A stretch of 64,000 nucleotides of DNA from Streptomyces flaveolus (GTDB lineage: Bacteria; Actinomycetota; Actinomycetes; Streptomycetales; Streptomycetaceae), in assembly GCF_000716535.1 (NCBI RefSeq), contig NZ_JNWV01000026.1, positions 74,339 to 138,338 on the forward strand, written 5' to 3'. Below, one piece after another: positions 46,066 to 55,333 of the stretch (its first letter is position 1; every line of letters starts with the position of its first letter). The position numbers were made by a program, and so were the translations under genes. The notes under the pieces were generated by a model. The model searched no databases, was not told the DNA's origin, and saw nothing but the letters and a program-made list of their open reading frames with translations.

Positions 46066-46104
46066 ACGAGGGCCCGCCACCCGAACGGGGTGGCGGGCCC
46101 TCGT
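46066..46104. terminator. Bidirectional terminator between the protease and hflX
   Basis: ACGAGGGCCCGCCACCC-type arm at 46066-46082 pairs with 46088-46104, 17 bp, 5-nt loop, between convergent stops. Confidence 0.88.
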
Positions 46105-46115
46105 GACGGGGTGGG

Positions 46116-47606
46116 TCAGCCCGCGGAGACCGGTACGTACGGCGCGAGGTCCGCCGCCAGCTCCTCGTGCACCCGGACCTTGAGCAGGGTGCCCTCCGCG
46201 GTGTGCTCCTCGGAGATCACCTCACCCTCGGTGTGGGCGCGGGCGACGAGCTTGCCGTGGGTGTACGGCACGAGGGCCTCGATTTCGACCGAGGGGCGGG
46301 GCAGCTCGTCGTCGATCAGGCCGAGCAGCTCCTCGATGCCCTGGCCGGTGCGTGCCGAGACGGCGATCGAGCGCTTCTCGACCCGCAGCAGCCGCTGGAG
46401 GACCAGCGGGTCGGCCGCGTCCGCCTTGTTGATGACGACGATCTCGGGCACGTCGGTGGCGCCGACGTCCCGGATCACCTCGCGTACGGCGGCGAGCTGC
46501 TCCTCCGGATCGGGGTGCGAGCCGTCCACCACGTGCAGGATCAGGTCGGAGTCGCCGACCTCCTCCATGGTGGAGCGGAACGCCTCGACCAGGTGGTGCG
46601 GCAGGTGCCGGACGAAGCCGACGGTGTCCGCCAGGGTGTAGAGCCGGCCGCTCGGGGTCTCGGCCCGGCGGACGGTCGGGTCCAGGGTCGCGAACAGCGC
46701 GTTCTCCACCAGGACGCCGGCGCCCGTGAGGCGGTTGAGCAGGGAGGACTTGCCGGCGTTGGTGTAGCCCGCGATGGCGACGGAGGGCACCTTGTTGCGC
46801 CGGCGCTCTTGTCGCTTGATCTCGCGGCCGGTCTTCATCTCCGCGATCTCCCGGCGCATCTTGGCCATCTTCTCGCGGATCCGGCGCCGGTCCGTCTCGA
46901 TCTTGGTCTCACCGGGACCACGCGTGGCGAGGCCGCCGCGACCGCCACCCATCTGCCGGGACAGCGACTGACCCCAGCCGCGCAGCCGCGGCAGCATGTA
47001 TTGCATCTGCGCGAGCGCGACCTGCGCCTTGCCCTCTCGGGACTTGGCGTGCTGGGCGAAGATGTCCAGGATCAGGGCCGTACGGTCGATGACCTTGACC
47101 TTGACGACGTCCTCCAGCTGAATCAGCTGGCCGGGGCTCAGTTCACCGTCGCAGATGACGGTGTCCGCGCCCGTTTCGATGACGATGTCGCGCAGCTCGG
47201 CGGCCTTGCCGGAGCCGATGTAGGTGGCCGCGTCGGGCTTGTCACGGCGCTGGATCACGCCGTCGAGCACGAGCGCGCCCGCGGTCTCCGCGAGGGCGGC
47301 CAGCTCCGCGAGGGAGTTGTCGGCGTCCTGCGCCGTGCCGGTGGTCCACACGCCGACGAGCACGACCCGCTCCAGGCGGAGCTGTCGGTACTCGACCTCG
47401 GTGACGTCCTCGAGCTCGGTGGACAGGCCCACCACGCGGCGCAGGGCCGCGCGCTCGGAGCGGTCGAACTGGTCGCCGTCCCGATCGCCGTCGATCTCGT
47501 AGCTCCAGGCGACGTCCTCTTCCATCAGGGCATCGGCCCGAAGACCCTCGGGATAGGCGTGCGCGAGGCGCTTGGTGTCCTGGGAAGGGGAAGAAGAGGA
47601 GGTCAT
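46116..47606 (-). CDS. hflX: Ribosome-associated GTPase HflX
   Basis: 496 aa. N-terminal HflX domain with the glycine-rich GGGRGGLATRGPGETKIETD after a helical linker. G domain: G1 GYTNAGKS (280-287), G3 DTVGFVRHLPHHLVEAFRST, G4 NKAD, G5 SARTGQG. HflX splits stalled 70S ribosomes and hydrolyses GTP. ATG at 47606 is preceded by AAGGA at good spacing. It converges on the upstream protease gene through a terminator. Confidence 0.95.
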   Translation of the reverse strand: MTSSSSPSQDTKRLAHAYPEGLRADALMEEDVAWSYEIDGDRDGDQFDRSERAALRRVVGLSTELEDVTEVEYRQLRLERVVLVGVWTTGTAQDADNSLAELAALAETAGALVLDGVIQRRDKPDAATYIGSGKAAELRDIVIETGADTVICDGELSPGQLIQLEDVVKVKVIDRTALILDIFAQHAKSREGKAQVALAQMQYMLPRLRGWGQSLSRQMGGGRGGLATRGPGETKIETDRRRIREKMAKMRREIAEMKTGREIKRQERRRNKVPSVAIAGYTNAGKSSLLNRLTGAGVLVENALFATLDPTVRRAETPSGRLYTLADTVGFVRHLPHHLVEAFRSTMEEVGDSDLILHVVDGSHPDPEEQLAAVREVIRDVGATDVPEIVVINKADAADPLVLQRLLRVEKRSIAVSARTGQGIEELLGLIDDELPRPSVEIEALVPYTHGKLVARAHTEGEVISEEHTAEGTLLKVRVHEELAADLAPYVPVSAG

Positions 47607-47815
47607 TGGATCCTTACGTCGATGAGATACGTCGGTGAGAGTGCCGTCACGGCGTCGGCGTCACGGCCTCGGCACGGCGGGCGGTCGCCCGCACTGCTCA
47701 CGGTCTTCAACGCACGAGTGCCCCGGGAGATTCCCGTGTCCCGTGCGCGCCCACCCCTAGATGGTCGCACGGTACGACGCGTCTCGTCACCGGGTTATCG
47801 CCAGGCGTCACCGGG

Positions 47816-49339
47816 TCATCGCCGGGCGCGGGGCGGGGTGGGCTGGGCCGACGCCGTCTGCTTCCAGTCCGGGTGGCCGGGCATCGGCGGGGTCTTCTCG
47901 CCGTACAGCCAGGCCTTGAAGAAGCCGCTCAGGTCGCGGCCGGCGATGGCCGAGGCCAGCCGGACGAAGTCGGCGGTGGTGGCGGTGGCGTCCTGGTGCT
48001 CCCGGACCCAGATCCGCTCCAGCCGCTCGAAGGCCGGCCGGCCGATCTCCTGCCGCAGGGCGTAGAACACGAGGGCGGCGCCGTCGTAGATGCTGGGCCG
48101 GAAGATGCTGATCTTCTGGCCCGGGACGGGCGGCTTGGGCCTGGCGGGCGGGCCGCCGGCCTCGCGCCAGCGGTCGGACGCGCCGTAGGCGGCCTTCATC
48201 CGGTCCTCCATCGGCCGGTGCGCCGTCTCCTCGGCGTACAGCGTCTCGTACCAGGTGGCGTGGCCCTCGTTCAGCCAGACGTCGGACCAGTCGCGGGGGG
48301 TGACGCTGTCCCCGAACCACTGGTGGGACAGCTCGTGGACCATGATCGACTCGATGTACCACTGGGGGTAGGCGGGCTCGGTGAACAGGCCTTTCTCGAA
48401 GAGTGAGAGGGTCTGTGTCTCGAGTTCGAAGCCCGTGGAGGCCTGGGCCATGAGCAGGCCGTAGGTCTCGAACGGGTACCGGCCGACCTTGCTCTCCATC
48501 CAGGCGATCTGGTCGGGCGTCTTCGCGAGCCACGGTTCGAGGGCCTTGCGGTCGCTCGCGGGTACGACGTCCCGAACGGGCAGGCCATGGGGTCCCTCGC
48601 GGTGCAGTACGGCCGAGCGGCCGATCGAGACCTGGGCGAGTTCGGTGGCCATGGGGTGCAGGGTGCGGTAGGTCCAGGTCGTGGTGCCGCCGACCTGGTC
48701 GGCGCCGCCGGGCAGGCCGTTGGCCACGGCCGTGTAGCCGTTCGGCGCGGTGATCCGGAAGGTGAACATCGCCTTGTCGGACGGGTGGTCGTTGCACGGG
48801 AAGACCAGGTGGGCGGCGTCGGCCTGGTTCGCCATGGCGAGGCCGTCGGAGGTGCGCACCCAGCCGCCCTGCTGGTCCTTGCCGTAGACGGGGTCACTGG
48901 TGTGACGCACGGTGATCCTGGTCAGGCTGCCCTCGTCAAGGGGGTGCTCCGGGGTGACGACCAGATCCTCGCCGGCGCTGGTGAAGTCCGCGGGACGACC
49001 GTCGACCTCGACCGACCGCACGGTGCCGTGCGCGAAGTCGAGGTTGAGGCGCTCCAGGTCGTCGGTGATCCAGGCGTCGATGGTGGTGACGGCCTGGAGC
49101 GGCTTGTCGTTGGTGCCGGGGTAGGTGAGGGACAGGTCGTACGAGGCGACGTCGTAGCCAGGGTTGCCCAGGTACGGGAAGAGCCGGTCGCCGACGCCGA
49201 GGGGTACAGGCGGCGCCGCGGCGGCCAGGAGGCAGACGGAGACGGCGGAGGCGAGCAGGGCCGCCTTCCGGTGCCGGGAGACCTTGCGCGTGGTCCGGGG
49301 GCGGGCGGTCCGGGGCCGGGAGCGGGGGGTGAGCAGCAT
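47816..49339 (-). CDS. Secreted M1-family metallo-aminopeptidase
   Basis: 507 aa, shorter than cytosolic PepN (about 850). N-terminal signal-like segment (RKAALLASAVSVCLLAAAAP). Gluzincin motif HELSH (H335, E336, H339) with the third zinc ligand E358 in WLNEGHATW; the aminopeptidase N-terminal saddle domain precedes it (YDVASYDLSLTYPG). The GxMEN exopeptidase motif is replaced by a degenerate segment near QASTGFELETQTL, as in some short M1 enzymes. It should trim N-terminal residues of extracellular peptides. Confidence 0.88.
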   Translation of the reverse strand: MLLTPRSRPRTARPRTTRKVSRHRKAALLASAVSVCLLAAAAPPVPLGVGDRLFPYLGNPGYDVASYDLSLTYPGTNDKPLQAVTTIDAWITDDLERLNLDFAHGTVRSVEVDGRPADFTSAGEDLVVTPEHPLDEGSLTRITVRHTSDPVYGKDQQGGWVRTSDGLAMANQADAAHLVFPCNDHPSDKAMFTFRITAPNGYTAVANGLPGGADQVGGTTTWTYRTLHPMATELAQVSIGRSAVLHREGPHGLPVRDVVPASDRKALEPWLAKTPDQIAWMESKVGRYPFETYGLLMAQASTGFELETQTLSLFEKGLFTEPAYPQWYIESIMVHELSHQWFGDSVTPRDWSDVWLNEGHATWYETLYAEETAHRPMEDRMKAAYGASDRWREAGGPPARPKPPVPGQKISIFRPSIYDGAALVFYALRQEIGRPAFERLERIWVREHQDATATTADFVRLASAIAGRDLSGFFKAWLYGEKTPPMPGHPDWKQTASAQPTPPRARR

Positions 49340-49460
49340 GGACCACCGCTACCAGTGGCCACCCGCCCCGCGGCGGCGACGCGCGACCGGCCCACCCGAA
49401 CGGGTAAGCCGGACGCCTTCGACAGGACGACCGTAGTGAGGACGCCCGTGGACGCCGTCG

Positions 49461-51941
49461 TCAGGACGCCCTCGGCTGGTGCTGCGCCCTCCTCACGTCG
49501 TACACACCCGGCACGTCCCGCATGGCGCGCATCAGGGCCGGGAGGTGGGCCGCGTCGGGTAGCTGGAGGGTGTAGGTGTGGCGCACCCGCTGCTGGGTGG
49601 GCGGTTCGACGGTGGCGGAGACGATCTCGACGCCCTGCACGGCGATCGCCTCGGTGAGGTCGGCGAGGAGATGGGGGCGGCCGAACGATTCAGCGACCAG
49701 CGTGACCCGGCACTCGGCGGTCTCCCCCCAGCGCACGCCGATCTCCGCGCGCCCCCTGCTCTTCATGTGCGCCACCGCCGCGCACTCCACGCGGTGCACG
49801 GTCACCACTCCCCCGCGCACCGCGAACCCGGTGATCTCGTCCGGCGGCACGGGCGTGCAGCACCCGGCGAGCCGTACGGCGGCTCCGGGCCGGTCCGCGA
49901 GGACGTCGGCGCGCCGGGACCGCGGGGCGGCGGCACCGGTGGCCGGGCGCGCCGATGCAGCGCCCGGGGCGGCCTGGTCGGCCGGGAGGCGGGGGGCGGA
50001 AGGGTCTGAGGGGCGTGGGCGGGAGGAGTCCGCGGGGCGGGTGCCGGACGGCCCGGCGGGACGGGCCGCGGAGGGGTCCGCCGGACGGGCGGTGGTGGCT
50101 GCGGGGCCGACCGAGAGGGCCTCGCCGGTCCGTGCCGACGCCGTGCGGGGCTCGGTGGTGGCCTCGGTTGACCCGGTGGCCTCGGTGCTCCCGGCGGTGG
50201 CCCGGGCGGCCTCGGCGCGGGTGTCGCCCGGCTCGGCCGGCTCGGACTCGTCGGTGCCGCAGGCGGGGTGGGTCGCCAGCCAGCGCTGGATGGCGATGCG
50301 GGCGGCCGGGGTGTGCGCGTGCTCCAGCCATTCGCGGGAGGGTTCGGAGGCCGGGTCCTGCCCCATCAGCAGCTGGACCGTGTCGCCGTCGCGCAGGACC
50401 GTGCTGAGGGTGGCCAGCCGGCCGTTGACGCGGGCGCCGATGCAGGCGTGCGCGTCCTCGCCGTACTGCGCGTAGGCGGCGTCCACGCAGGTGGCGCCCT
50501 CGGGCAGGCCGAGCGCGCCGCCGTCGGGGCGGAAGACGGTGATCTCGCGGTCCTGGGCGAGGTCCTCGCGCAGGGTGGACCAGAAGGTGTCGGGGTCGGG
50601 GGCTGCCCGCTGCCAGTCGAGGAGGCGGGAGAGCCAGCCGGGGCGGGTGGGATCGGCGCGCTCGCCGTCGGCCAGGGCGCCGGAAGAGGGGGCGTTGGCC
50701 GCGGAGCCACCGGCCGTGGCGGTGTCGGACGCGGGGGCGTCGGCGGCGGGTGCGTAGGGGTTGCCGAGGGCCACGACACCGGCCTCCGCCACCTTGTGCA
50801 TCTGGTGGGTGCGGATGAGGACCTCGACCACCTGGCCGTCGGGGCGGGCGACGGCGGTGTGCAGGGACTGGTAGAGGTTGAACTTCGGTACGGCGATGAA
50901 GTCCTTGAACTCCGAGACCACCGGCGTCATGCACGTGTGCAGTTCACCGAGGACGCCGTAACAGTCCGCGTCCTCGTTCACCAGCACCAGCAGGCGGCCG
51001 AAGTCGGTGCCGCGAAGCTGTCCGCGTTTGCGGGCCACTCGGTGGACGGAGACGAAGTGCCGGGGGCGGATGAGCACTTCGGCCGGGATGCCGGACTCGC
51101 GCAGCACCCCGCGCACCTCGTCGGCGACCTCGGCGAGGGGGTCGCCGGGGCGGGCGGCGTTCTCCGCGATGAGTTCCCTGGTGTGCTCGTACTCCTCGGG
51201 GTGGAGGATGGCGAAGACCAGGTCCTCCAGCTCTGTCTTCAGGGCCTGCACACCCAGGCGTTCGGCGAGCGGGATGAGGACGTCACGGGTGACCTTGGCG
51301 ATCCGCTCCTGTTTCTCGGGGCGCATCACGCCGAGGGTGCGCATGTTGTGCAGGCGGTCGGCGAGTTTGATCGACATCACGCGCACGTCGTTGCCGGTGG
51401 CGACGAGCATTTTGCGGAAGGTCTCCGGCTCGGCGGCGGCTCCGTAGTCGACCTTCTCCAGTTTCGTGACGCCGTCGACCAGATAACGAACCTCCTCTCC
51501 GAACTGTTCCCGCACCTGATCCAGCGTCACCTCGGTGTCCTCGACCGTGTCGTGCAGCAGAGAGGCCGTCAACGTGGTGGTTTCGGCGCCGAGTTCGGCG
51601 AGGATGAGGGTCACGGCGAGCGGGTGCGTGATGTACGGCTCACCGCTCTTGCGCATCTGGCCGCGGTGCGAGGACTCCGCCAGGACGTAGGCGCGGCGCA
51701 GGGGTTCGAGGTCGGCGTCGGGGTGGTGGGCGCGGTGCGCCTCCACGACATGGCTGATCGCGTCGGGCAGTTTGCCGCGGGCTGCGGGACCGAGCAGCGC
51801 GGCCCGGCCCAGCCGGCGCAGATCGATCCGGGGCCGGGACTTTCTGCGCGCCGCCGCGGGCGCCGCGGACGCTGTGAGCGCTTGTGGCGCTGTGGGCGCT
51901 ACCGGGCCAGCGGTCGCAGGATTCGTGGCCTCCGCACTCAT
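49461..51941 (-). CDS. rshA: RelA/SpoT homologue (RshA-like) with intact HD and diverged synthetase
   Basis: 826 aa. HD hydrolase: SLLHDTVEDT (H130, D131) and LADRLHNMRTL. The synthetase part keeps FKDFIAVPKFNLYQSLHTAV but has DFGRLLVLV where active enzymes have DLVGIRIIV-type sequence, VEVLIRT for VEVQIRT and AEAGVVALG for AExGIAAHW. A TGS domain (ITVFRPDGGALGLPEGATCV), a Pro/Ala-rich linker of 130 residues, a CC zinc-type motif and an ACT domain follow. ATG at 51941 has GGAGG 5 nt upstream. It controls (p)ppGpp; its balance may favour hydrolysis. The symbol is from memory of synteny with rshA in S. coelicolor. Confidence 0.85.
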   Translation of the reverse strand: MSAEATNPATAGPVAPTAPQALTASAAPAAARRKSRPRIDLRRLGRAALLGPAARGKLPDAISHVVEAHRAHHPDADLEPLRRAYVLAESSHRGQMRKSGEPYITHPLAVTLILAELGAETTTLTASLLHDTVEDTEVTLDQVREQFGEEVRYLVDGVTKLEKVDYGAAAEPETFRKMLVATGNDVRVMSIKLADRLHNMRTLGVMRPEKQERIAKVTRDVLIPLAERLGVQALKTELEDLVFAILHPEEYEHTRELIAENAARPGDPLAEVADEVRGVLRESGIPAEVLIRPRHFVSVHRVARKRGQLRGTDFGRLLVLVNEDADCYGVLGELHTCMTPVVSEFKDFIAVPKFNLYQSLHTAVARPDGQVVEVLIRTHQMHKVAEAGVVALGNPYAPAADAPASDTATAGGSAANAPSSGALADGERADPTRPGWLSRLLDWQRAAPDPDTFWSTLREDLAQDREITVFRPDGGALGLPEGATCVDAAYAQYGEDAHACIGARVNGRLATLSTVLRDGDTVQLLMGQDPASEPSREWLEHAHTPAARIAIQRWLATHPACGTDESEPAEPGDTRAEAARATAGSTEATGSTEATTEPRTASARTGEALSVGPAATTARPADPSAARPAGPSGTRPADSSRPRPSDPSAPRLPADQAAPGAASARPATGAAAPRSRRADVLADRPGAAVRLAGCCTPVPPDEITGFAVRGGVVTVHRVECAAVAHMKSRGRAEIGVRWGETAECRVTLVAESFGRPHLLADLTEAIAVQGVEIVSATVEPPTQQRVRHTYTLQLPDAAHLPALMRAMRDVPGVYDVRRAQHQPRAS

Positions 51942-52127
51942 GGGCACCTCCGGCTCGTGGACCGGCGGACGGGGCCTCGGGGCGTACGCGGCTCAGGGAT
52001 GGCGACGTTCCCCCGTCCGTGCCGGTGCTTGATGCTACCGAGCCCACCACGTGCGACAGACCGCCTCTCGCCGAGCGTGAAACGGATCACCCCTTCGAGC
52101 GACGAAATCGAGGTTTAGGGTCGTGGG

Positions 52128-52997
52128 TCAGCCGAACGCGTGAGCCAGCCACTCGGCGTCGATCTCGCCCTCGGCGACGATCACGGCGGGACCGGTCATC
52201 TCGATCTCACCGTCGGGCCGCTCGGTGATGACGAGGCGGCCTCCGGGCACGTCGACGGTGTACGTCGCCGGGGTGCCGGTGACGGCCGGGTCGGTGCCGT
52301 CCCGCCGGGCGGTGGCCACGGCGACGGCGCACGCGCCCGTGCCGCACGAGCGGGTCTCGCCGGAGCCGCGCTCGTGCACGCGCATGGCGACATGGTGGGG
52401 GCCGCGGTCGACCACGAACTCGACGTTCACACCGTCCGGGTAGGTGGCCGCCGGGCTGACCGGCGGAGCGGTGTAGAGGTCGCCGGCGTGTGCCAGGTCG
52501 GCCACGAAGGCCACCGCGTGCGGGTTGCCCATGTTCACGTTGCGCGCGGGCCAGCTCCGCTCGCCGACGGTGACCGTGACGTCTCCCTCGGGGAGGCGGG
52601 CGCGGCCCATGCCGACCGTGATGTCACCGTCCTTCGCGATGTGGACGGTCTTCACGCCCGCGCGCGTGGCGATCGTGAGGTCTCCTTCGGCCACATGTCC
52701 GGCGTGCTGGAGGTAGCGCGCGAACACACGGACGCCGTTGCCGCACATCTCGGCGACCGAGCCGTCGCCGTTGCGGTAGTCCATGAACCACTCGGCCTCG
52801 GCGGCCATCGCCCGGGCCTCCGGGTGCGCCGCTGACCGTACGACGTGCAGCACACCGTCGCCTCCGATGCCCGCCCGGCGGTCGCACAGGGCGGCGACGG
52901 CGGCCGGAGACAGGTCGAGGGCGTTCTCGGGATCCGGGACGATCACGAAGTCGTTCTCGGTGCCGTGACCCTTGAGGAAGGCGATCCGTGTGCTCAT
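52128..52997 (-). CDS. dapF: Diaminopimelate epimerase
   Basis: 289 aa. Interconverts LL- and meso-diaminopimelate for peptidoglycan and lysine. The two catalytic cysteines are C85 in AEMCGNGVR and C218 in TRSCGTGACA; N-terminal FLKGHGTENDFVIVPD and GGDGVLHV match the family. The two similar halves of the DapF fold are visible. The ATG has no separate ribosome binding site; TACGAT ends 6 nt before it, indicating a leaderless mRNA. Confidence 0.95.
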   Translation of the reverse strand: MSTRIAFLKGHGTENDFVIVPDPENALDLSPAAVAALCDRRAGIGGDGVLHVVRSAAHPEARAMAAEAEWFMDYRNGDGSVAEMCGNGVRVFARYLQHAGHVAEGDLTIATRAGVKTVHIAKDGDITVGMGRARLPEGDVTVTVGERSWPARNVNMGNPHAVAFVADLAHAGDLYTAPPVSPAATYPDGVNVEFVVDRGPHHVAMRVHERGSGETRSCGTGACAVAVATARRDGTDPAVTGTPATYTVDVPGGRLVITERPDGEIEMTGPAVIVAEGEIDAEWLAHAFG

Positions 52998-53003
52998 CCC
53001 TCG

Positions 53004-53009
53004 ATCGTA
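53004..53009 (-). promoter_or_regulatory. -10 box, leaderless start of dapF
   Basis: TACGAT on the minus strand with six bases to the ATG at 52997. Confidence 0.5.
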
Positions 53010-53043
53010 CGGGGTGGGTACGACAGTGCCCGTTCCGGCGGGT

Positions 53044-53793
53044 CTAGCGCAGGCGGGCGACGCGCCACACCGCGAGCACGACGACCACGACCACCAGGAG
53101 CGCGTACCCGAGCACCACCCGCCAGTCGGGGCGGCGGCCGGAGCCGCGCGGGGGGAGGCCGGGCCAGGTGTAGCCCACCCGGCGGGCGGCCATCATGCCC
53201 CAGCCCGCGGCGCAGGAGCAGATCAGCAGGCCGAGCATGGCGATGACCGCACCGCTGTCGCCGAAGTCGAAGGCGAGCGGGAAGGCGAACATCAGGGAGC
53301 CGACGGCGGCCAGGCCCACGATGGGGGCGAGCTGCCAGATGCGCAGCCGGCGCTGCGGGCGCAGCTCGACCTCGACCTCCGGGCCGCCCGGGTACATCTC
53401 CTCGGGCGCCGGACCGTCGGCGGTCACACCGTCCACGGTGTCGTCGAAACCGTCATCGGCGAGAGGGTCCTCGGAGAGGCGGTCGTCGGAGAGGCCGTCA
53501 CGGGAGAGGCCGGTGCCGGGCAGGCCGGTGTCGGACAGATGGTCCTCGGAGGGGGCGGTGTCGGACAGGCGCCCCTCGGACAGGCCGGTCTCTGTCAGAC
53601 GGTCCTCTTCGAAGCCGTCGTCGGAGGCGGCGGCGTCCAGCAGGCCGTTCCCGCGCGGACGGCCGTCGGCGCGGCCGTTCACCCGCGGGCGGTCCACGTC
53701 CTGGCCCGGGCCGCCCCGGCCCGGATCGTCACCCTCTGTGGTGACGTGCTCGGCACTTCGTGCGGTGTCGCGAGGGCCGGCCTCCATCGCCAC
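53044..53793 (-). CDS. Membrane protein with N-terminal pentamer repeats
   Basis: About 249 aa. Residues 61-120 carry a hydrophobic residue (L, F or once P) at every fifth position for 12 units (LSDTG, LSEGR, LSDDR, LSEDP type), rich in Ser/Asp. The C-terminal 100 residues form three hydrophobic helices (LAPIVGLAAVGSLMFAFPLA; GAVIAMLGLLICSCAAGWGM; VVLGYALLVVVVVVLAVWRV). The start is uncertain: GTG 53793 and ATG 53787 share the GGGAGG upstream. It sits between dapF and miaA on the same strand. Function unknown. Confidence 0.75.
   Translation of the reverse strand: MAMEAGPRDTARSAEHVTTEGDDPGRGGPGQDVDRPRVNGRADGRPRGNGLLDAAASDDGFEEDRLTETGLSEGRLSDTAPSEDHLSDTGLPGTGLSRDGLSDDRLSEDPLADDGFDDTVDGVTADGPAPEEMYPGGPEVEVELRPQRRLRIWQLAPIVGLAAVGSLMFAFPLAFDFGDSGAVIAMLGLLICSCAAGWGMMAARRVGYTWPGLPPRGSGRRPDWRVVLGYALLVVVVVVLAVWRVARLR
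53434..53613 (-). repeat. In-frame 15-bp tandem repeat, 12 units
   Basis: It encodes a five-residue period with hydrophobic residues at positions 65, 70, 75 and so on to 120 when counted from the upstream TTG at 53805. It is not the canonical A(D/N)LXX pentapeptide fold because the i-1 position is mostly Gly or Arg. Confidence 0.7.
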
Positions 53794-53894
53794 GCGCCCT
53801 CCCAACTAGGCTCCACTTGGTCGATCGAAGCTCGATGATGGCACGGCGCCCAAGGCCGAGATGACCGGCGGCGCATCCCGATGCCATGACGTGA

Positions 53895-54833
53895 TCAGGC
53901 TGTAACCGGTCGTTCGACCAACGCCAGGGCCTGCTCCGGAAGTTCCCGGCGGTCCACCGCGGCCCCACTCAACCAGTGCACCCGGGGATCGCGCCTGAAC
54001 CATGAATCCTGGCGGCGCGCGAAGCGCTTGGTGGCACGGACGGTCTCGGCCCGCGCTTCCGCTTCGGTGCACTCCCCGGCGAGTGCCGCGAGCACCTGCT
54101 GGTAGCCGAGCGCGCGCGACGCCGTGCGCCCCTCGCGCAGGCCTTGCGCCTCCAGTGCGCGCACCTCCTCCACCAGGCCCGCCTCCCACATGCGGTCGAC
54201 GCGCCGCGCGATGCGGTCGTCCAATTCCGGACGAGCCACGTCGACGCCGATCTGGACGGTGTCGTAGACGGAGTCGTGACCGGGCAGGTTGGCCGTGAAG
54301 GGCTGGCCGGTGATCTCGATCACTTCCAGGGCGCGGACGATACGGCGGCCGTTGCTCGGCAGGATCGCGCGGGCGGCCTCGGGGTCGGCGGCGGCCAGCC
54401 GGGCGTGCAGCGCGCCCGAGCCGCGCAGCGCCAGTTCCTCCTCCAGGCGGGCCCTGACCTCCGGGTCGGTGCCCGGGAACTCCAGATTGTCGACGGCGCC
54501 ACGGACGTACAGACCGGATCCGCCGACCAGGATCGGCCAGCGGCCCTCGGCGAGCAGGGCGTCGATCCGCGCGCGGGCCAGCTTCTGGTACTCGGCGACC
54601 GACGCGGTGACCGTCACGTCCCAGATGTCCAGCAGGTGGTGCGGGACGCCACCGCGCTCTTCGGGCGTCAGCTTGGCGGTACCGATGTCCATCCCTCGGT
54701 ACAGCTGCATGGAGTCGGCGTTGACGATCTCGCCGCCGAGCTGCTGGGCCAGGAAGACGCCGAGATCGGACTTTCCGGCCGCGGTCGGTCCGACGACGGC
54801 GATGACGCGGGGGGCGGGGGGTGCACTGCTCAC
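53895..54833 (-). CDS. miaA: tRNA dimethylallyltransferase
   Basis: 312 aa, normal family length. P-loop GPTAAGKSDL near the N-terminus, IVNADSMQLYRGMDIGTAKL, PHHLLDIWDV, GGSGLYVRGAVDNLEFPGTD, NGRRIVRALEVIEITGQPFT and ASRALGYQQVLAAL. It transfers a dimethylallyl group to A37 of tRNAs reading U-starting codons; the MiaB enzyme encoded 2 kb upstream on the same strand then methylthiolates it. GTG at 54833 is the last start before the domain; no strong ribosome binding site is visible. Confidence 0.95.
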   Translation of the reverse strand: MSSAPPAPRVIAVVGPTAAGKSDLGVFLAQQLGGEIVNADSMQLYRGMDIGTAKLTPEERGGVPHHLLDIWDVTVTASVAEYQKLARARIDALLAEGRWPILVGGSGLYVRGAVDNLEFPGTDPEVRARLEEELALRGSGALHARLAAADPEAARAILPSNGRRIVRALEVIEITGQPFTANLPGHDSVYDTVQIGVDVARPELDDRIARRVDRMWEAGLVEEVRALEAQGLREGRTASRALGYQQVLAALAGECTEAEARAETVRATKRFARRQDSWFRRDPRVHWLSGAAVDRRELPEQALALVERPVTA

Positions 54834-55015
54834 CGCAACAGTCTCGCAAACCTTCCGGCGAGGTCTCGAACGAGTTACGTGACGGTGTACGTCCCGGGTC
54901 GTTGCCCGTGCGAGGTACCGCCCGCCGGGCTGCCGGGGGCGGTGACCCGGGCGGCGCAACCTTACGCACCGGGTGACGCGGGAATTCGCCCGCACGAGTA
55001 CCGTATGGAGTGGAT

Positions 55016-55309
55016 ATGGGCGTGTTTGCACGGCTTCTCGGCCGATCGAAGGCGACTCCGGAGACGTCGACCACGGCGGTGAGCACCGGCACGGAGCCGG
55101 AAGAAGCCGAGGCGGAGCAGGCGGAGTCGGTGGAGGCGAGGGAAGCCGGGTCGGCGGAGGCGGAGGACGCGTCCGGTGTCGGGCACGAGGACGTGGCCGT
55201 ACGCTCGGACTCGGGTACGGACGACGCGTCCGAGGGTGCCGGAATCCCCCGGCAGCAGGCCGCAGGCGAGGCCGCCGACAGCCAGGCCGGCGAGGGCGCC
55301 CGCAGGTAA
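55016..55309 (+). CDS. Small acidic low-complexity protein
   Basis: 97 aa. Starts MGVFARLLGRSKATPETS and then becomes Glu/Ala-rich, probably disordered, with no domain. ATG at 55016 has GGAG five bases upstream; a GTG two codons earlier is possible. Streptomyces homologues carry vague names, and no function is established. It precedes the antitoxin-like gene by 24 bp on the same strand, so they are probably cotranscribed. Confidence 0.65.
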   Translation: MGVFARLLGRSKATPETSTTAVSTGTEPEEAEAEQAESVEAREAGSAEAEDASGVGHEDVAVRSDSGTDDASEGAGIPRQQAAGEAADSQAGEGARR

Positions 55310-55333
55310 CTGTCCCGCGAGGGAAGGTGGACC

